Assembly: GCA_034521835.1 (NCBI GenBank)
Contig: JAXHMA010000003.1
Location: forward strand, 620,001 to 684,000
DNA: 64,000 bases
Origin: JAMQKA01 sp034521835
GTDB taxonomy: Bacteria > Bacteroidota > Rhodothermia > Balneolales > Balneolaceae
Reading direction: 5' to 3'
The notes under the pieces were generated by a model. The model had not been told where the DNA came from. It was given only the letters and a program-made list of their open reading frames with translations, and did no database searches. Of this stretch, positions 50,845 to 59,967 are shown piece by piece (positions within the stretch are counted from its first letter, which is position 1; each line of letters starts with the position of its first letter). A program made the translations under genes and the position numbers.

Positions 50845-51249
50845 TTAAAGGTCTTCAACAAGCCCTTTCTTTTTGGCTTCTATGCTGAACCGCGTGTGCG
50901 GCACCGCTTCCAGCCGCTCCTTGGCAATCGGCTTGCCCGTTGCCTGGCAGATGCCATAGGTCTTGTTCTCGATACGCTCCAGCGCATTATCTATTTCGTT
51001 GATAAATTTTTGTGTCCGCTCTTTTAGCTGATAATTGAGTTCCTCTTCCTCCACATCTGAGCCGACATCGCCCATGTGGTGAGCAACAGATGAATAGTCG
51101 GCATCGTCAACCTCGGCAAGGTTGGAGATATGTCGATCGATGATCTCAAGCTGATCAATTGCTTCTTCCCGTTTATCCAGCAACAGATTGGAAAAGTAGG
51201 CAAGCATCGTATCACTAAAAGGAGTGGTTGTGCCCTTTTCTTTTTTCAT
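50845..51249 (-). CDS. DksA/TraR-family protein lacking the zinc cysteines
   Basis: A 134-residue protein with a perfect AAGGAGGG site. An N-terminal coiled coil (about 15-90) with the acidic tip ADYSSVAHHMGDVGSDVEEE matches the DksA finger that enters the RNA polymerase secondary channel. The C-terminal zinc-finger region reads YGICQATGKPIAKERLEAVP, with a single Cys where DksA has four, so it cannot bind zinc in the usual way; such C-less variants exist in Bacteroidota. The likely role is transcription control during stress or starvation. Intact. Confidence 0.82.
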   Translation of the reverse strand: MKKEKGTTTPFSDTMLAYFSNLLLDKREEAIDQLEIIDRHISNLAEVDDADYSSVAHHMGDVGSDVEEEELNYQLKERTQKFINEIDNALERIENKTYGICQATGKPIAKERLEAVPHTRFSIEAKKKGLVEDL

Positions 51250-51573
51250 AATAGCCCTCCTTGTTTAGGTTTATTGATGTATAACCAGAAAAAGGAAATT
51301 CCGGTATAATCCTTGTGCTTTTTGCCTTGTAGGGAGATCTCTTACATACAGAGGAGTCGGCTGAGATGAACACGAAAATCAATTCTGCATTACCGTTTCT
51401 GGTTTTCTTTCTATCGGTATAATGTTTTTGTGATTGAAATGCTCCATCACTTTGAGCAGTACGGGTAGGAATACAAGGTAGGCAACGATGGCAAACAGCA
51501 ACCGGATACCCTACATACAGCCAAACTCACTGAAACCTTCATTGATGTGATTCTCCGCTGTGATTAAGACTTT
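51250..51573 (-). other. Gap with possible small membrane-peptide remnant
   Basis: No full gene here. The minus strand from about 51515 to the TGA at 51379-51381 can be read as GIRLLFAIVAYLVFLPVLLK followed by VMEHFNHKNIIPIERKPE, one membrane helix and a polar tail; an in-frame TAG blocks it from any upstream start unless an indel is assumed. It may be a small membrane protein gene hit by the same indel error as its neighbours, or chance. Confidence 0.25.
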
Positions 51574-52704
51574 CTATGAGGGGGCGGACTGTCTCATTCG
51601 CCAGATGTAGTGCACCAGGCTGCCGAGGCCAAACAGCAATAGAATCACATTTAAAATACCGCCGATAAACGGCAGATTTGTGAGTATGGCGACGTAAATC
51701 ATTCCCAGCCCCAATCCCCAGTAATAACTGGATGGTTCGGCAGTGTCGGTGAACAGGAGAATACTCATCACACCGAGCGTTATGGCCACCAGGATGTACC
51801 CGGCAAAGAGCGCCAGGACAAAAGTTAATACCAAAAGGATGGAAAGCGGAATAGTTAATATCAGTATAGCCAGCAGGAGAATAGCGATCGGCATGGCGAT
51901 GATCGTGAGCAACCCGAGCCCTGTGTTGCGCCAGAACCCTTCCGTGGCGAATTTGGACATATCGATCGCCGTTTTCTGGAAGAGGCGAATCAGGATGAGT
52001 CCGGTGATGAGAACGGAGAGAAAGAACCAGAATTGGAACAGAATGATGCCAATCAGATCGGGTTCCTTAGTGTCGATGATGAGATCGCCCGGTATAGCCC
52101 CAAGACTTTCTCTGTGGATCGGCTCGCTGCTGTGGATGGTTGTGCTGTAGGTAGACTGGTAGTTTTCGCCAAAAGTGACGTCATTGCTGTAGATTTCAAC
52201 GCTATTGTTGACCGAGCCATTAAGCATAATCTCACCGCCTGCTACCCGGAGCATTCCCCCGATCTGACCGCCCTCCAGTGAAACGGTACCGCCTGCTACA
52301 AATGCATTTCCTCCGATTTGAGCCCGACTCGTTACTCTCACCTCCCGGCCTGCGGCAAACAGGTCGCCATCAATGGTGCCGTCTATCACCACGGTTTCGC
52401 CTGCGGTCATCAGCATATCACCAATATGGCCGTATATCGAAACCATCTGTCCGGTTACAATGGCATCGTCGTTAACTCTGCCGTTTAGCAAAAAGTGGCG
52501 AGAGGCCGAAAACAGGTCGTTATTGAGGTATCCCATAATCTCAACGGTCCGGCCGGTTAATATTACATTGTTGGATAGGGTATCTTGCGAATCAATCCGG
52601 ACGATAGACTCTGCCCGGTAGGTTGATTGCTGCGCCATTACAGGGAGTGCGGCCATCAAAAAAATCCCAAGAAAACTGGTATAGTGGTCTTCATGATTTT
52701 TCAA
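51574..52704 (-). CDS. Bactofilin-like beta-helix domain with C-terminal membrane helices
   Basis: A 376-residue protein with a signal peptide (FLGIFLMAALPVMAQ). Residues about 35-190 consist of short repeats of about 17-20 residues with a hydrophobic/Gly pattern (NNVILTGRTVEIMGYLNNDL, DDAIVTGQMVSIYGHIGD, TIDGDLFAAGREVRVTS), a right-handed beta-helix as in polymer-forming bactofilins. After a linker come about five membrane helices (IILFQFWFFLSVLITGLILI onward). This places the beta-helix outside the cytoplasm, unlike true bactofilins. The function is unknown; a role in envelope structure is a guess. Intact. Confidence 0.75.
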   Translation of the reverse strand: MKNHEDHYTSFLGIFLMAALPVMAQQSTYRAESIVRIDSQDTLSNNVILTGRTVEIMGYLNNDLFSASRHFLLNGRVNDDAIVTGQMVSIYGHIGDMLMTAGETVVIDGTIDGDLFAAGREVRVTSRAQIGGNAFVAGGTVSLEGGQIGGMLRVAGGEIMLNGSVNNSVEIYSNDVTFGENYQSTYSTTIHSSEPIHRESLGAIPGDLIIDTKEPDLIGIILFQFWFFLSVLITGLILIRLFQKTAIDMSKFATEGFWRNTGLGLLTIIAMPIAILLLAILILTIPLSILLVLTFVLALFAGYILVAITLGVMSILLFTDTAEPSSYYWGLGLGMIYVAILTNLPFIGGILNVILLLFGLGSLVHYIWRMRQSAPS

Positions 52705-52979
52705 TAATTATAATGAATAAGGCCCATTTACTTTTTTTAAAAAATATCCCGAGCAATTCAAAGGTAGCTTAGCCCAATTTGGAACCCTATGTGATATGTA
52801 ATTGGCGATATTTTTTGTGGAGTCTCTTTGATATTGATTGTGAGAGAAGTCCCTACAAGCAAATACAGACTTTCAATCGCGGGTGAATAAGAATCCAGCA
52901 GATGGATAGATTATTTTTTCAGTAATGATATATTGGGACTCTAACGAAATGTAATTTAGACCCACTAATTCACCATTCC

Positions 52980-53852
52980 ATGAACCGAATTTTTGCTTTA
53001 CTGTTGATATCAACCGCTTTCGCCTGCAGTGAACAGGATCATTCGTCTTTTGAAACCGATGATACTCTCTCTGAAATTGAGGGCTATGATCTGGTGTGGC
53101 ACGACGAATTTAATGAAGGAATCCGGCCCGATACATCAAATTGGTCGCACGAACGAGGTTTTGTCAGGAACGAAGAATTGCAATGGTACCAGCCCGAAAA
53201 TGCATCAATTGAGGATGGCCGCCTGATTATCGAAGGACGACGAGAGCAGATTAAGAATTCCCGCTATGATTCTACGAGCAGCAACTGGAGGCGCAGCCGT
53301 CCCTTTGCAGAATACACTTCATCCAGCATTAATACACGCGGCAAGCAAAGTTTTCAGTATGGCATTATTGAAGTACGTGCCCGGATCGATACCGCTCGCG
53401 GACTTTGGCCCGCCATCTGGACGCTGGGTACCCATCCTGACCGCGGCTGGCCGGCCAACGGCGAAACCGACATCATGGAGTATTACCTGGTGGATAGTGA
53501 GCCTCATATACTTGCCAACGCTGCCTGGGCTGACGCGAACAACCGCCCGGTTTGGAACGATCGGAAAGTACCTTTCCAAGAGTTTTTAGATGAAGATCCA
53601 CAGTGGCCCGAAAAATATCATATCTGGAAAATGAACTGGAACCAAGACCGTATTCAGCTCTATTTGGACGACCGGTTGCTCAACGAAATTGATCTCAGCA
53701 AGACGCTCAATGCCGACGGCTTTAATCCCTTTCACCAGCCCCATTACATTTTGCTGAACCTGGCCCTGGGATCCAACGGCGGTGATCCCTCAAATACTCA
53801 ATTCCCCAAGCAATACGAAGTGGATTACGTTCGGGTGTACCAGCAGCAGTAG
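52980..53852 (+). CDS. GH16 family beta-glucanase lipoprotein
   Basis: A 290-residue intact protein. Signal peptide with lipobox ISTAFACSEQ, so it is lipid-anchored. The GH16 jelly-roll contains YDLVWHDEFNEG at the N-terminus, the catalytic signature ETDIMEY (nucleophile Glu, Asp, acid/base Glu) at about residue 160, and the final strand NTQFPKQYEVDYVRVYQQQ. This is the laminarinase/endo-beta-1,3-glucanase or agarase/carrageenase group; sequence alone does not separate them. Given five sulfatases in the window, a marine polysaccharide substrate is plausible. Confidence 0.9.
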   Translation: MNRIFALLLISTAFACSEQDHSSFETDDTLSEIEGYDLVWHDEFNEGIRPDTSNWSHERGFVRNEELQWYQPENASIEDGRLIIEGRREQIKNSRYDSTSSNWRRSRPFAEYTSSSINTRGKQSFQYGIIEVRARIDTARGLWPAIWTLGTHPDRGWPANGETDIMEYYLVDSEPHILANAAWADANNRPVWNDRKVPFQEFLDEDPQWPEKYHIWKMNWNQDRIQLYLDDRLLNEIDLSKTLNADGFNPFHQPHYILLNLALGSNGGDPSNTQFPKQYEVDYVRVYQQQ

Positions 53853-54019
53853 TATGAGTGCAGATGGTATTCAGGGATAAAAGCCAGCGATATTATTATG
53901 AATGACTAAAATGAATGGTTCTTTCAGAAAATTGATTTTTAAAGTTTAGTGAGTCAGTAACAGGATTTTCTAGCCTTCAATTTACGACGCAGATAGACCA
54001 TCAATTAAAAATACTATCT

Positions 54020-54625
54020 ATGAAAATAGCAGTAATCGGAGCCACGGGAACCATTGGAAAAGCGGTTAGTAGTCTTTTGGAAGAAGAGGGGCATGAGGTG
54101 ATAAAAGCCTCCCGCAAAAGCGAGCTTAGCGTTAACATCGACAAACCAGAATCAATTGACCAGTTTTATGAAACGATCGGTTCGATTGATGCGGTTATCT
54201 GCGCGGCTGGTAACGCAAGTTTTGGTCCCCTGCAGCAGATGACAGATAAAAAATTTAACATAAGCATACAGAGCAAATTGATGGGACAGGTGAACCTGGT
54301 ACGAAAAGGACTTGAGCATCTGGCTGATGAGACTGTTTTTGTACTTACCAGCGGCATGCTCTCCGCCAAACCCTGGCCCAAAACCTCTTCCGTGGCAATG
54401 GTCAACGCCGGGCTAGAAGGATTTACCCGTGCAGCGGCCCTCGACCTGCCTGAAGGGAAACGCATTTGTATTGTTTCTCCACCGCTTATAAATGAGACTG
54501 CCAAAAAAATGGGTCGCGATCCCGAGCCCTGGCCCGAAGCCTCCGACGTGGCCGAAGCCTATTTCAATGCCGTAACCGGTGATGCCAACGGCGAAGTAGT
54601 TTATGTGGACGGATATGAAATGTAA
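54020..54625 (+). CDS. Short SDR-fold protein lacking the Tyr-x-x-x-Lys pair
   Basis: A 201-residue protein with the dinucleotide motif GATGTIGKAV (residues 7-16) and CAAGNASFG. At the position of the catalytic Tyr/Lys it has SSVAMVNAGLEGFTRAAALD, with Val-Asn where YxxxK is expected; this is the pattern of the short-chain dehydrogenase group typified by PRK07578, in which the substitution is normal. The end EVVYVDGYEM is typical. The activity is unknown. Intact and monocistronic. Confidence 0.8.
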   Translation: MKIAVIGATGTIGKAVSSLLEEEGHEVIKASRKSELSVNIDKPESIDQFYETIGSIDAVICAAGNASFGPLQQMTDKKFNISIQSKLMGQVNLVRKGLEHLADETVFVLTSGMLSAKPWPKTSSVAMVNAGLEGFTRAAALDLPEGKRICIVSPPLINETAKKMGRDPEPWPEASDVAEAYFNAVTGDANGEVVYVDGYEM

Positions 54626-54796
54626 TCCATCGATAGCTGTCAAAATCCAATATATTCCAACGTTACTTGGAAAAAGGATGCTATAAAAAGCCCTCACTTT
54701 CTATCCCGTTGAAATTGCAGGTTTTATCTATAATCAGTAAATAGTATTCACATAAATAATGGGATAATATTTTAACTGAGGATCAACGGGACTCCT

Positions 54797-56374
54797 GTGA
54801 ATATAAACCAGGTTTTATTCAATTTTTTACTTCTACTCGTCTGGGTAAGTTTTATACCCAGTCATTCAGGTACTGTCCTGGCACAGGCCCCAGAAGAGGC
54901 TCGTCCCAACATCCTTTTCGTACTATCTGATGATCAGTCCTGGCCTCATGCCGGTGCTTACGGGGCAAACGAACTTTCAACCCCAGCCTTTGATAAGGTA
55001 GCTGAAGAGGGCGTTCTGTTTACCAGCGCGTTTGCTGCAGCACCCCAGTGCAGTCCCAACCGGGCAGCTATTCTTACCGGCCGAAATATCGGTCAGCTTG
55101 AGGAGGCCGGTACCCATGCCAGTAATTTTCCCAGAAAGTTTCAGGTGTTTCCTGAGTTATTGGAGCAGGCTGGTTACCAGGTAGGATATACCGGCAAGGG
55201 TTGGGGACCCGGCAACTGGAGATACAACAACCGGCAACGAAATCCGGCTGGGATAGAACAGAACAGGATTGATCAAACCAAAGAAACATCGCTCTCTGTA
55301 AGCCAGCTGGACTATGCTGCCAATTTCGCTGCGTTTTTTGAAAACCGAGACCAATCAAAACCGTTTTTCTTCTGGTTGGGAACCTACGAACCACACCGAT
55401 CCTATAAAAAGGGGAGTGGTATCGCATCTGGTAAAAATCCTGAAAATGTAGATGTACCTTCCTTTCTTCCTGATACGCCGGAAATCCGCAGCGATATTCT
55501 TGATTACTTTGTGGAGATAGAATGGTTCGACCAGCACCTGCATCGCACATTGCAATTACTTGAAGAACATGGAGAGCTGGAGAATACCCTCGTAGTAGTC
55601 ACCTCCGACAACGGCATGCCGTTTCCACGGGCCAAGGCGAATCTTTATGAATATGGAACACACATACCATTGGCTATTAGCTGGCCCAGGCAGATAAAAA
55701 GTGGGGGCACTGTGGATGCCCTGGCCAGCTCCATCGATTTCTTTCCCACCTTCCTGGAAGCAGCCGGTGTTGAAATTCCCGATCAGGTAACCGGTAAAAG
55801 TATGCTACCGATACTTACCGATAATAAGAATGAGGAGACCAGAGATTTCGTGTTTACCGGGAGGGAGCGCCATACCCACGCCCGACCCGATAACCTCGGC
55901 TATCCTGCACGGGCTATTCGGACGCAAAACTTTCTCTATATCCGGAATCTTAAGGCCGACAGATGGCCGGCCGGAAATCCAAAACCGGAGAACAGGGAGG
56001 ATCTGAACTCTGGAGATTTCAAGTCATTTGGCTTGGGATATGCTGATATTGACGGTTCGCCTACCAAAACCTGGATGCTGGAACACCGCAATCATCCAAA
56101 ATATAAGGATCTATTTAATCTTGCTTTTGGAAAACGACCTGCTGAAGAGCTTTATGATATCCAAAAAGATCCGGGTTGCTTACAGAATCTTGCTGGAGAG
56201 CCGGAGTTTGAGTCGGTTCGAGAAAAATTAAGCACAACGCTGGATAGTGTGTTATCTGCTCAAAATGATCCTCGGGCGTTCGGATATGAAATTTTTGAGA
56301 GCTACCCGCGCTACAGCCCAATGCGCAACTTCCCGGGCTTTAAAGTGCGGGGAGAATACAACTTTGAGTTTTAA
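54797..56374 (+). CDS. Secreted sulfatase, heparan N-sulfatase-like, motif CSPNR
   Basis: A 525-residue intact protein starting at a GTG; signal peptide LLLLVWVSFIPSHSGTVLAQ. The sulfatase fold starts NILFVLSDDQSWPHAGAYGA. The formylglycine motif reads CSPNR (Cys85) in QCSPNRAAILTGRNIGQL; the residue after Pro is Asn rather than the usual Ser, which is tolerated in the C-x-P-x-R pattern. NTLVVVTSDNGMPFPRAKAN and PLAISWPRQIKSGG follow. The C-terminus is that of the N-sulfoglucosamine sulfohydrolase-like subgroup (LGYADIDGSPTKTWMLEHR). The substrate is a sulfated sugar, unspecified. Confidence 0.87.
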   Translation: MNINQVLFNFLLLLVWVSFIPSHSGTVLAQAPEEARPNILFVLSDDQSWPHAGAYGANELSTPAFDKVAEEGVLFTSAFAAAPQCSPNRAAILTGRNIGQLEEAGTHASNFPRKFQVFPELLEQAGYQVGYTGKGWGPGNWRYNNRQRNPAGIEQNRIDQTKETSLSVSQLDYAANFAAFFENRDQSKPFFFWLGTYEPHRSYKKGSGIASGKNPENVDVPSFLPDTPEIRSDILDYFVEIEWFDQHLHRTLQLLEEHGELENTLVVVTSDNGMPFPRAKANLYEYGTHIPLAISWPRQIKSGGTVDALASSIDFFPTFLEAAGVEIPDQVTGKSMLPILTDNKNEETRDFVFTGRERHTHARPDNLGYPARAIRTQNFLYIRNLKADRWPAGNPKPENREDLNSGDFKSFGLGYADIDGSPTKTWMLEHRNHPKYKDLFNLAFGKRPAEELYDIQKDPGCLQNLAGEPEFESVREKLSTTLDSVLSAQNDPRAFGYEIFESYPRYSPMRNFPGFKVRGEYNFEF

Positions 56375-56488
56375 TAGCAGCCAAGTCCTACGATCATCTA
56401 AGTATTTTGTGGGGTATTCCAAATTAAATCGCTCAGATTTAGCATAGTCGCAAAAGGCTAAAGTATGGAAAAACCAATTATTGATATA

Positions 56489-58076
56489 ATGAAGCTTAAA
56501 CCTCGGATTCAAATTGATGGGTTTTGCGGGATGCTTTTGCTGTTAGCAATGGCAGTTATTGGATGCAGTGAAGAGTCAGCCCAGCAAAAAATAGCAAGCA
56601 ATCCGCCCAATATCGTTTTCATTTTGGCTGATGATTTGGGCTACTCAGATATTGGCGCTTATGGATCGGAAATTAAGACTCCCAACCTGGATCGCCTGGC
56701 AGATAATGGTATCCGTTTTACCCGAATGCATAATACCGGCAAATGCTTTCCGTCCCGGGCTGTTCTACTGACAGGAATTTATGCCCAGCAGAGCGACATG
56801 CACGATGAATCCGAAGAATTTCATAACTCCGTGATGTTTGGTCAGGTACTGAAAAACGCAGGGTATCGAACGCTTTTTATAGGAAAACATCATGGCACGG
56901 ACAACCCCTGATCATTGGGGATTTGACCATTATCGCGGACTGCGCGACGGCGCCGCCAATTACTATAATCCAGGTGAACAGCGACCGGCCGATCCCGGTC
57001 CACCAGCACAGAAGGAATGGGCTTATCCCCGAACATTTGCATTCGACGACTCGCTGGTAGCTCCCTACACGCCGCCAGAAAATTATTACGGAACCGATAC
57101 ATGGACCGACTGGTCGATTGAGTTGCTGGAAAAATATCAGAGAGAAGAAACCGTTTCTGCTCTATTTGTCCTACCAGGCCCCGCATGATCCGCTCCAGGC
57201 ACCAGAGGAATCGGTTCGAAAGTACAAAGGTGTATACGATGAGGGATACGAGGTGATAGCTCAAGCTCGCTACGAACGCCAGCGGAAAAGCGGTTTGCTG
57301 GATGAGCGTTATCCCCGCTCTGGACCAACCCATAGAGATTGGGAGAGTTTGAGTGATTCTGCAAAAGCCGACCAAATTCGCCGTATGGAAGTATATGCCG
57401 GCATGATTGACCGGATGGACCGAAACATCGGGCGATGATAGAACAGATTAAAAAGATGGGAGAGTGGGAAAATACACTCTTTATATTCGCCTCAGACAAC
57501 GGGGCTTCGGCGGAGGTCGTTGATAAGAGATGGCCAAATTGGATCGATGACCCGGTGGGCCTCCCTGAAAGAGGACTGGGCCAATGTTGCCAACACTCCG
57601 TTCAGAAAGTATAAAAACTACTCCCACGAAGGGGGAACAGCTACGCCATTTATCGTGCACTGGCCTGATATTATACGCAACGGGGGCAAAGTAGACCATA
57701 CAATGACACATTTTGTTGATCTAATGCCCACTTTAATTGACATCTCCGGTGGTGAATATCCTTCAATCTACAAAAATGAACAAGTGCACCCTATGCAGGG
57801 CGTGAGTTTACTGCCGCTATTTACGGGAGAATCAGAAAATATTCAGCGTGAAAATCCCCTGTATTATAACTGGGCAGATGGAAGTGCTATTCAAACGGAA
57901 CAATGGAAACTGGTTCAATGGGGAAATGAATGGGAGCTTTATGACATGCAGGCTGATCGCACCGAAACTGAAAATGTGGTGAACGAACATTCCAGCCATC
58001 AGAAAATTTCAACAAATGGCAAGACTGGGCGAAAGGCGTAGGTATTGTTGAGCAGAATGAGAAAAGCACTGCCTGA
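56489..58076 (+). CDS. Lipoprotein sulfatase (five frameshifts)
   Basis: Starts MKLKPRIQIDGF (56489) or 24 bases earlier. Signal peptide with lipobox LAMAVIGCSEE. Sulfatase domain: IVFILADDLGYSDIGAYGSE, formylglycine motif CFPSR (Cys86) in KCFPSRAVLLTGIYAQQ, GKHHGTD, DHWGFDHYRGLRDGAANYYN, and NTLFIFASDNGASAEVVD. Shifts near 56900, 57150, 57434, 57530 and 58010 split it; following the last shift the C-terminus reads FQQWQDWAKGVGIVEQNEKS and ends at 58076. About 530 residues. It ends 38 bases before the tRNA-Glu 3' end, convergent with the tRNAs. Confidence 0.83.
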
Positions 58077-58114
58077 TATCAAAAGGCTCTTGCAGCTATG
58101 CCCTGCAAAGCCCG

Positions 58115-58187
58115 GTACCGCGTACGGGATTCGAACCCGTGCTACCGCCGTGAAAGGGCGGCGTCCTAAACCCCTAGACGAACGCGG
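58115..58187 (-). tRNA. tRNA-Glu (anticodon TTC)
   Basis: The minus strand folds into a cloverleaf: acceptor GCCGCGT/ACGCGGT (first pair G-U), D arm, anticodon stem CCGCC/GGCGG with loop CTTTCAC (anticodon TTC), and T arm ACGGG-TTCGAAT-CCCGT. The discriminator is A; CCA is not fully encoded. Its 3' half is duplicated at 58436-58456. Confidence 0.95.
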
Positions 58188-58280
58188 CAAAAAAATACTA
58201 TCTCAGCTACTAGTTATTTAATTGAAAATGAAAACTTCAGGCTTTCAATAAATAACCAGCAACAAAGAACAAAGCAATGG

Positions 58281-58355
58281 GGAGCCCGATGGGATTTGAA
58301 CCCACGGCCTCCAGGGCCACAACCTGGCGCTCTAACCAACTGAGCTACGAGCTCC
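58281..58355 (-). tRNA. tRNA-His (anticodon GTG)
   Basis: Minus-strand cloverleaf with acceptor GAGCTCG/CGGGCTC, the extra G-1 opposite C73 that marks tRNA-His, anticodon stem CCAGG/CCTGG with loop TTGTGGC (anticodon GTG), and T arm GTGGG-TTCAAAT-CCCAT. The CCA end is encoded at 58278-58280. It lies 93 bases upstream of tRNA-Glu in the same direction. Confidence 0.95.
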
Positions 58356-58435
58356 ATGACGGTAATGAATTACGTGTGTATGTTATGAAATACTAACCTC
58401 ACTACGCAAGACAGATTTTTCATCACCACTTAACA

Positions 58436-58456
58436 GTACCGCGTACGGGATTCGAA
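58436..58456 (-). repeat. att scar: 21-bp copy of the tRNA-Glu 3' end
   Basis: These 21 bases equal 58114-58134, the T-loop and acceptor 3' part of tRNA-Glu, in the same orientation, with no tRNA body upstream. The copy lies 158 bases before the tyrosine recombinase gene. This is the usual mark left by an element that integrated into a tRNA 3' end. By geometry the element lies at higher coordinates, and a full tRNA-Glu copy would be expected at its far end, outside the window or lost. Confidence 0.75.
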
Positions 58457-58472
58457 TATGTATTCCCGTACG
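58442..58472. repeat. Inverted repeat over the att scar, possible recombinase core site
   Basis: CGTACGGGA (58442-58450) and TCCCGTACG (58464-58472) are perfect 9-bp inverted arms around a 13-bp spacer. The left arm is the tRNA-derived part, the right arm is not in the tRNA. Paired arms around a short crossover region are the layout of tyrosine-recombinase core sites. Confidence 0.5.
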
Positions 58473-58613
58473 TCTTAATTCCTTTAAATGCCACTCTCTT
58501 TTGATTTAAACGGCGATTTCCGTATCAATAAGCAGCACGAAGAAGTAACAAAATACAAGGTTTTTATTACCTATTTGTTACCTCGAATCAGGGCGCTTAA
58601 GATACGGAATAAT

Positions 58614-59842
58614 ATGAGAGTTTCAATAAGTTTTGTCTTGAAAACTCAGAAGAAAAACAAGCAAGGGTATTGCCCCATTTATCTTCGCGTATACTCGCGG
58701 GGCAAGACCCGTTACATGAGTTGTAATATAAAGATAAAACCGAAGGATTGGAATGATGACAAGGAGGAGGTCCGCCGGAGCCACGAGCGATGCGTGAAGC
58801 TGAACGAGGAACTCCACCGGATCAAGGTGAAGGCTGAAAATGCCGGCCTGGAACTCAAACGCGTGGATCAGTTGGATGCGGACTCGGTAATTAAGATGGT
58901 CCGAGGCTATGACATCAAGGATTTCTTCGGATATGCCGAGGAGTACCGTGACACCTTGGAAGCCCAGGGGAGGGTTCGCCTGAAAAAACAGACCCAGGTG
59001 ACCATCAACAAAATTGAAGCCTTTACCGATGGGGAACCTCTGGCCATTGATCAGATCGACCGACGGTTCCTGGAGCGCTTTCAGCACTTTCTGGAGCAGG
59101 AGTATGAGAATGCGATCAATACCATTAACAAAGAGTTTGAGCGCCTGAAACAGATCACCAATCGAGCCCTGAAAGACCGAATTATATTAAAGGATCCGTT
59201 TGAGGAGTTTGACCCGCCGTCCCGGCAACGTTCCAAGAATACAGCCCTTACGTTTGATCAAATACAGGCTATTGAGTATCTGGACTTAACACCCGATACC
59301 CGCCTGTGGCATACCCGCAATTACTTTCTATTCTCCTTCTACAACGCTGGAATTCGGTTTGGGGATCTTTGTAAGCTCAAGGGAAAGAACATCGTCGACG
59401 GCCGCCTGAAATATCTGATGTCGAAGACCCAAACCAACACTAAGCCAAAATGGAAAAATATCAAGCTGCAACCGCCGGCTCTCCAGATCCTAGAGCACTA
59501 TGACTACCAGGAGAAAGGGGAGAAGGAGTACCTGTTTCCGATCCTGGATACCTCCAAGAACCTGGAGGACCCTGCGAAGTCTTTGACCGGGACAAGCAAA
59601 GCAAGAATACGATGGCTAACAGGGCGCTGAAAAAGATAGCGGCGCGCGCCGGGGTTGATGAGAACCTTACTACCCACGTAGCGCGCCACTCGTTTGCCCT
59701 GTACGGCCTTAAAAACAAAGTGCATCCCTACTATGCCCTTAAGAATGCGCTTGGCCCACAGCAGTCTCAAAACCCTGGAGATCTATCTGAAAGATTTTGA
59801 TGAGGAACTGCTGGATGATGAGATGGGGGAATTGTTTGGGTA
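58614..59842 (+). CDS. Tyrosine recombinase/integrase, Bacteroidota type (two frameshifts)
   Basis: I start at the ATG at 58614 (MRVSISFVLKTQKKNKQGYC), where the Arm DNA-binding domain begins; the longer frame upstream has no homology. The SAM-like core-binding domain spans about 110-215. Catalytic residues: Arg in NAGIRFGDLCKLKG, His-x-x-Arg in HVARHSFA, His in LGHSSLKTL and the nucleophile Tyr in LEIYLKDFDEE. Shifts lie near 59605 and at the CCC around 59757-59759 (one C too many), after which the end reads to the TAA at 59840-59842. About 405 residues. It most probably integrated the element at the tRNA-Glu scar beside it. Confidence 0.87.
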
Positions 59843-59967
59843 ATTGTGATATTTAATGTCATACTGATAAGAATTGAAAGTTAGGTTGACAAGATTTTTT
59901 GATTTTGAAATCCTTTTCTTCTCTTCTATCATATCATTGATATTACTTTTAGGAAAATATATTATGT

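Noticed and set aside
58436..58456. A second tRNA gene upstream of tRNA-His
   Set aside because: Only the T-loop and acceptor 3' part is present; no D arm or anticodon arm can be formed. It is better explained as an att scar.
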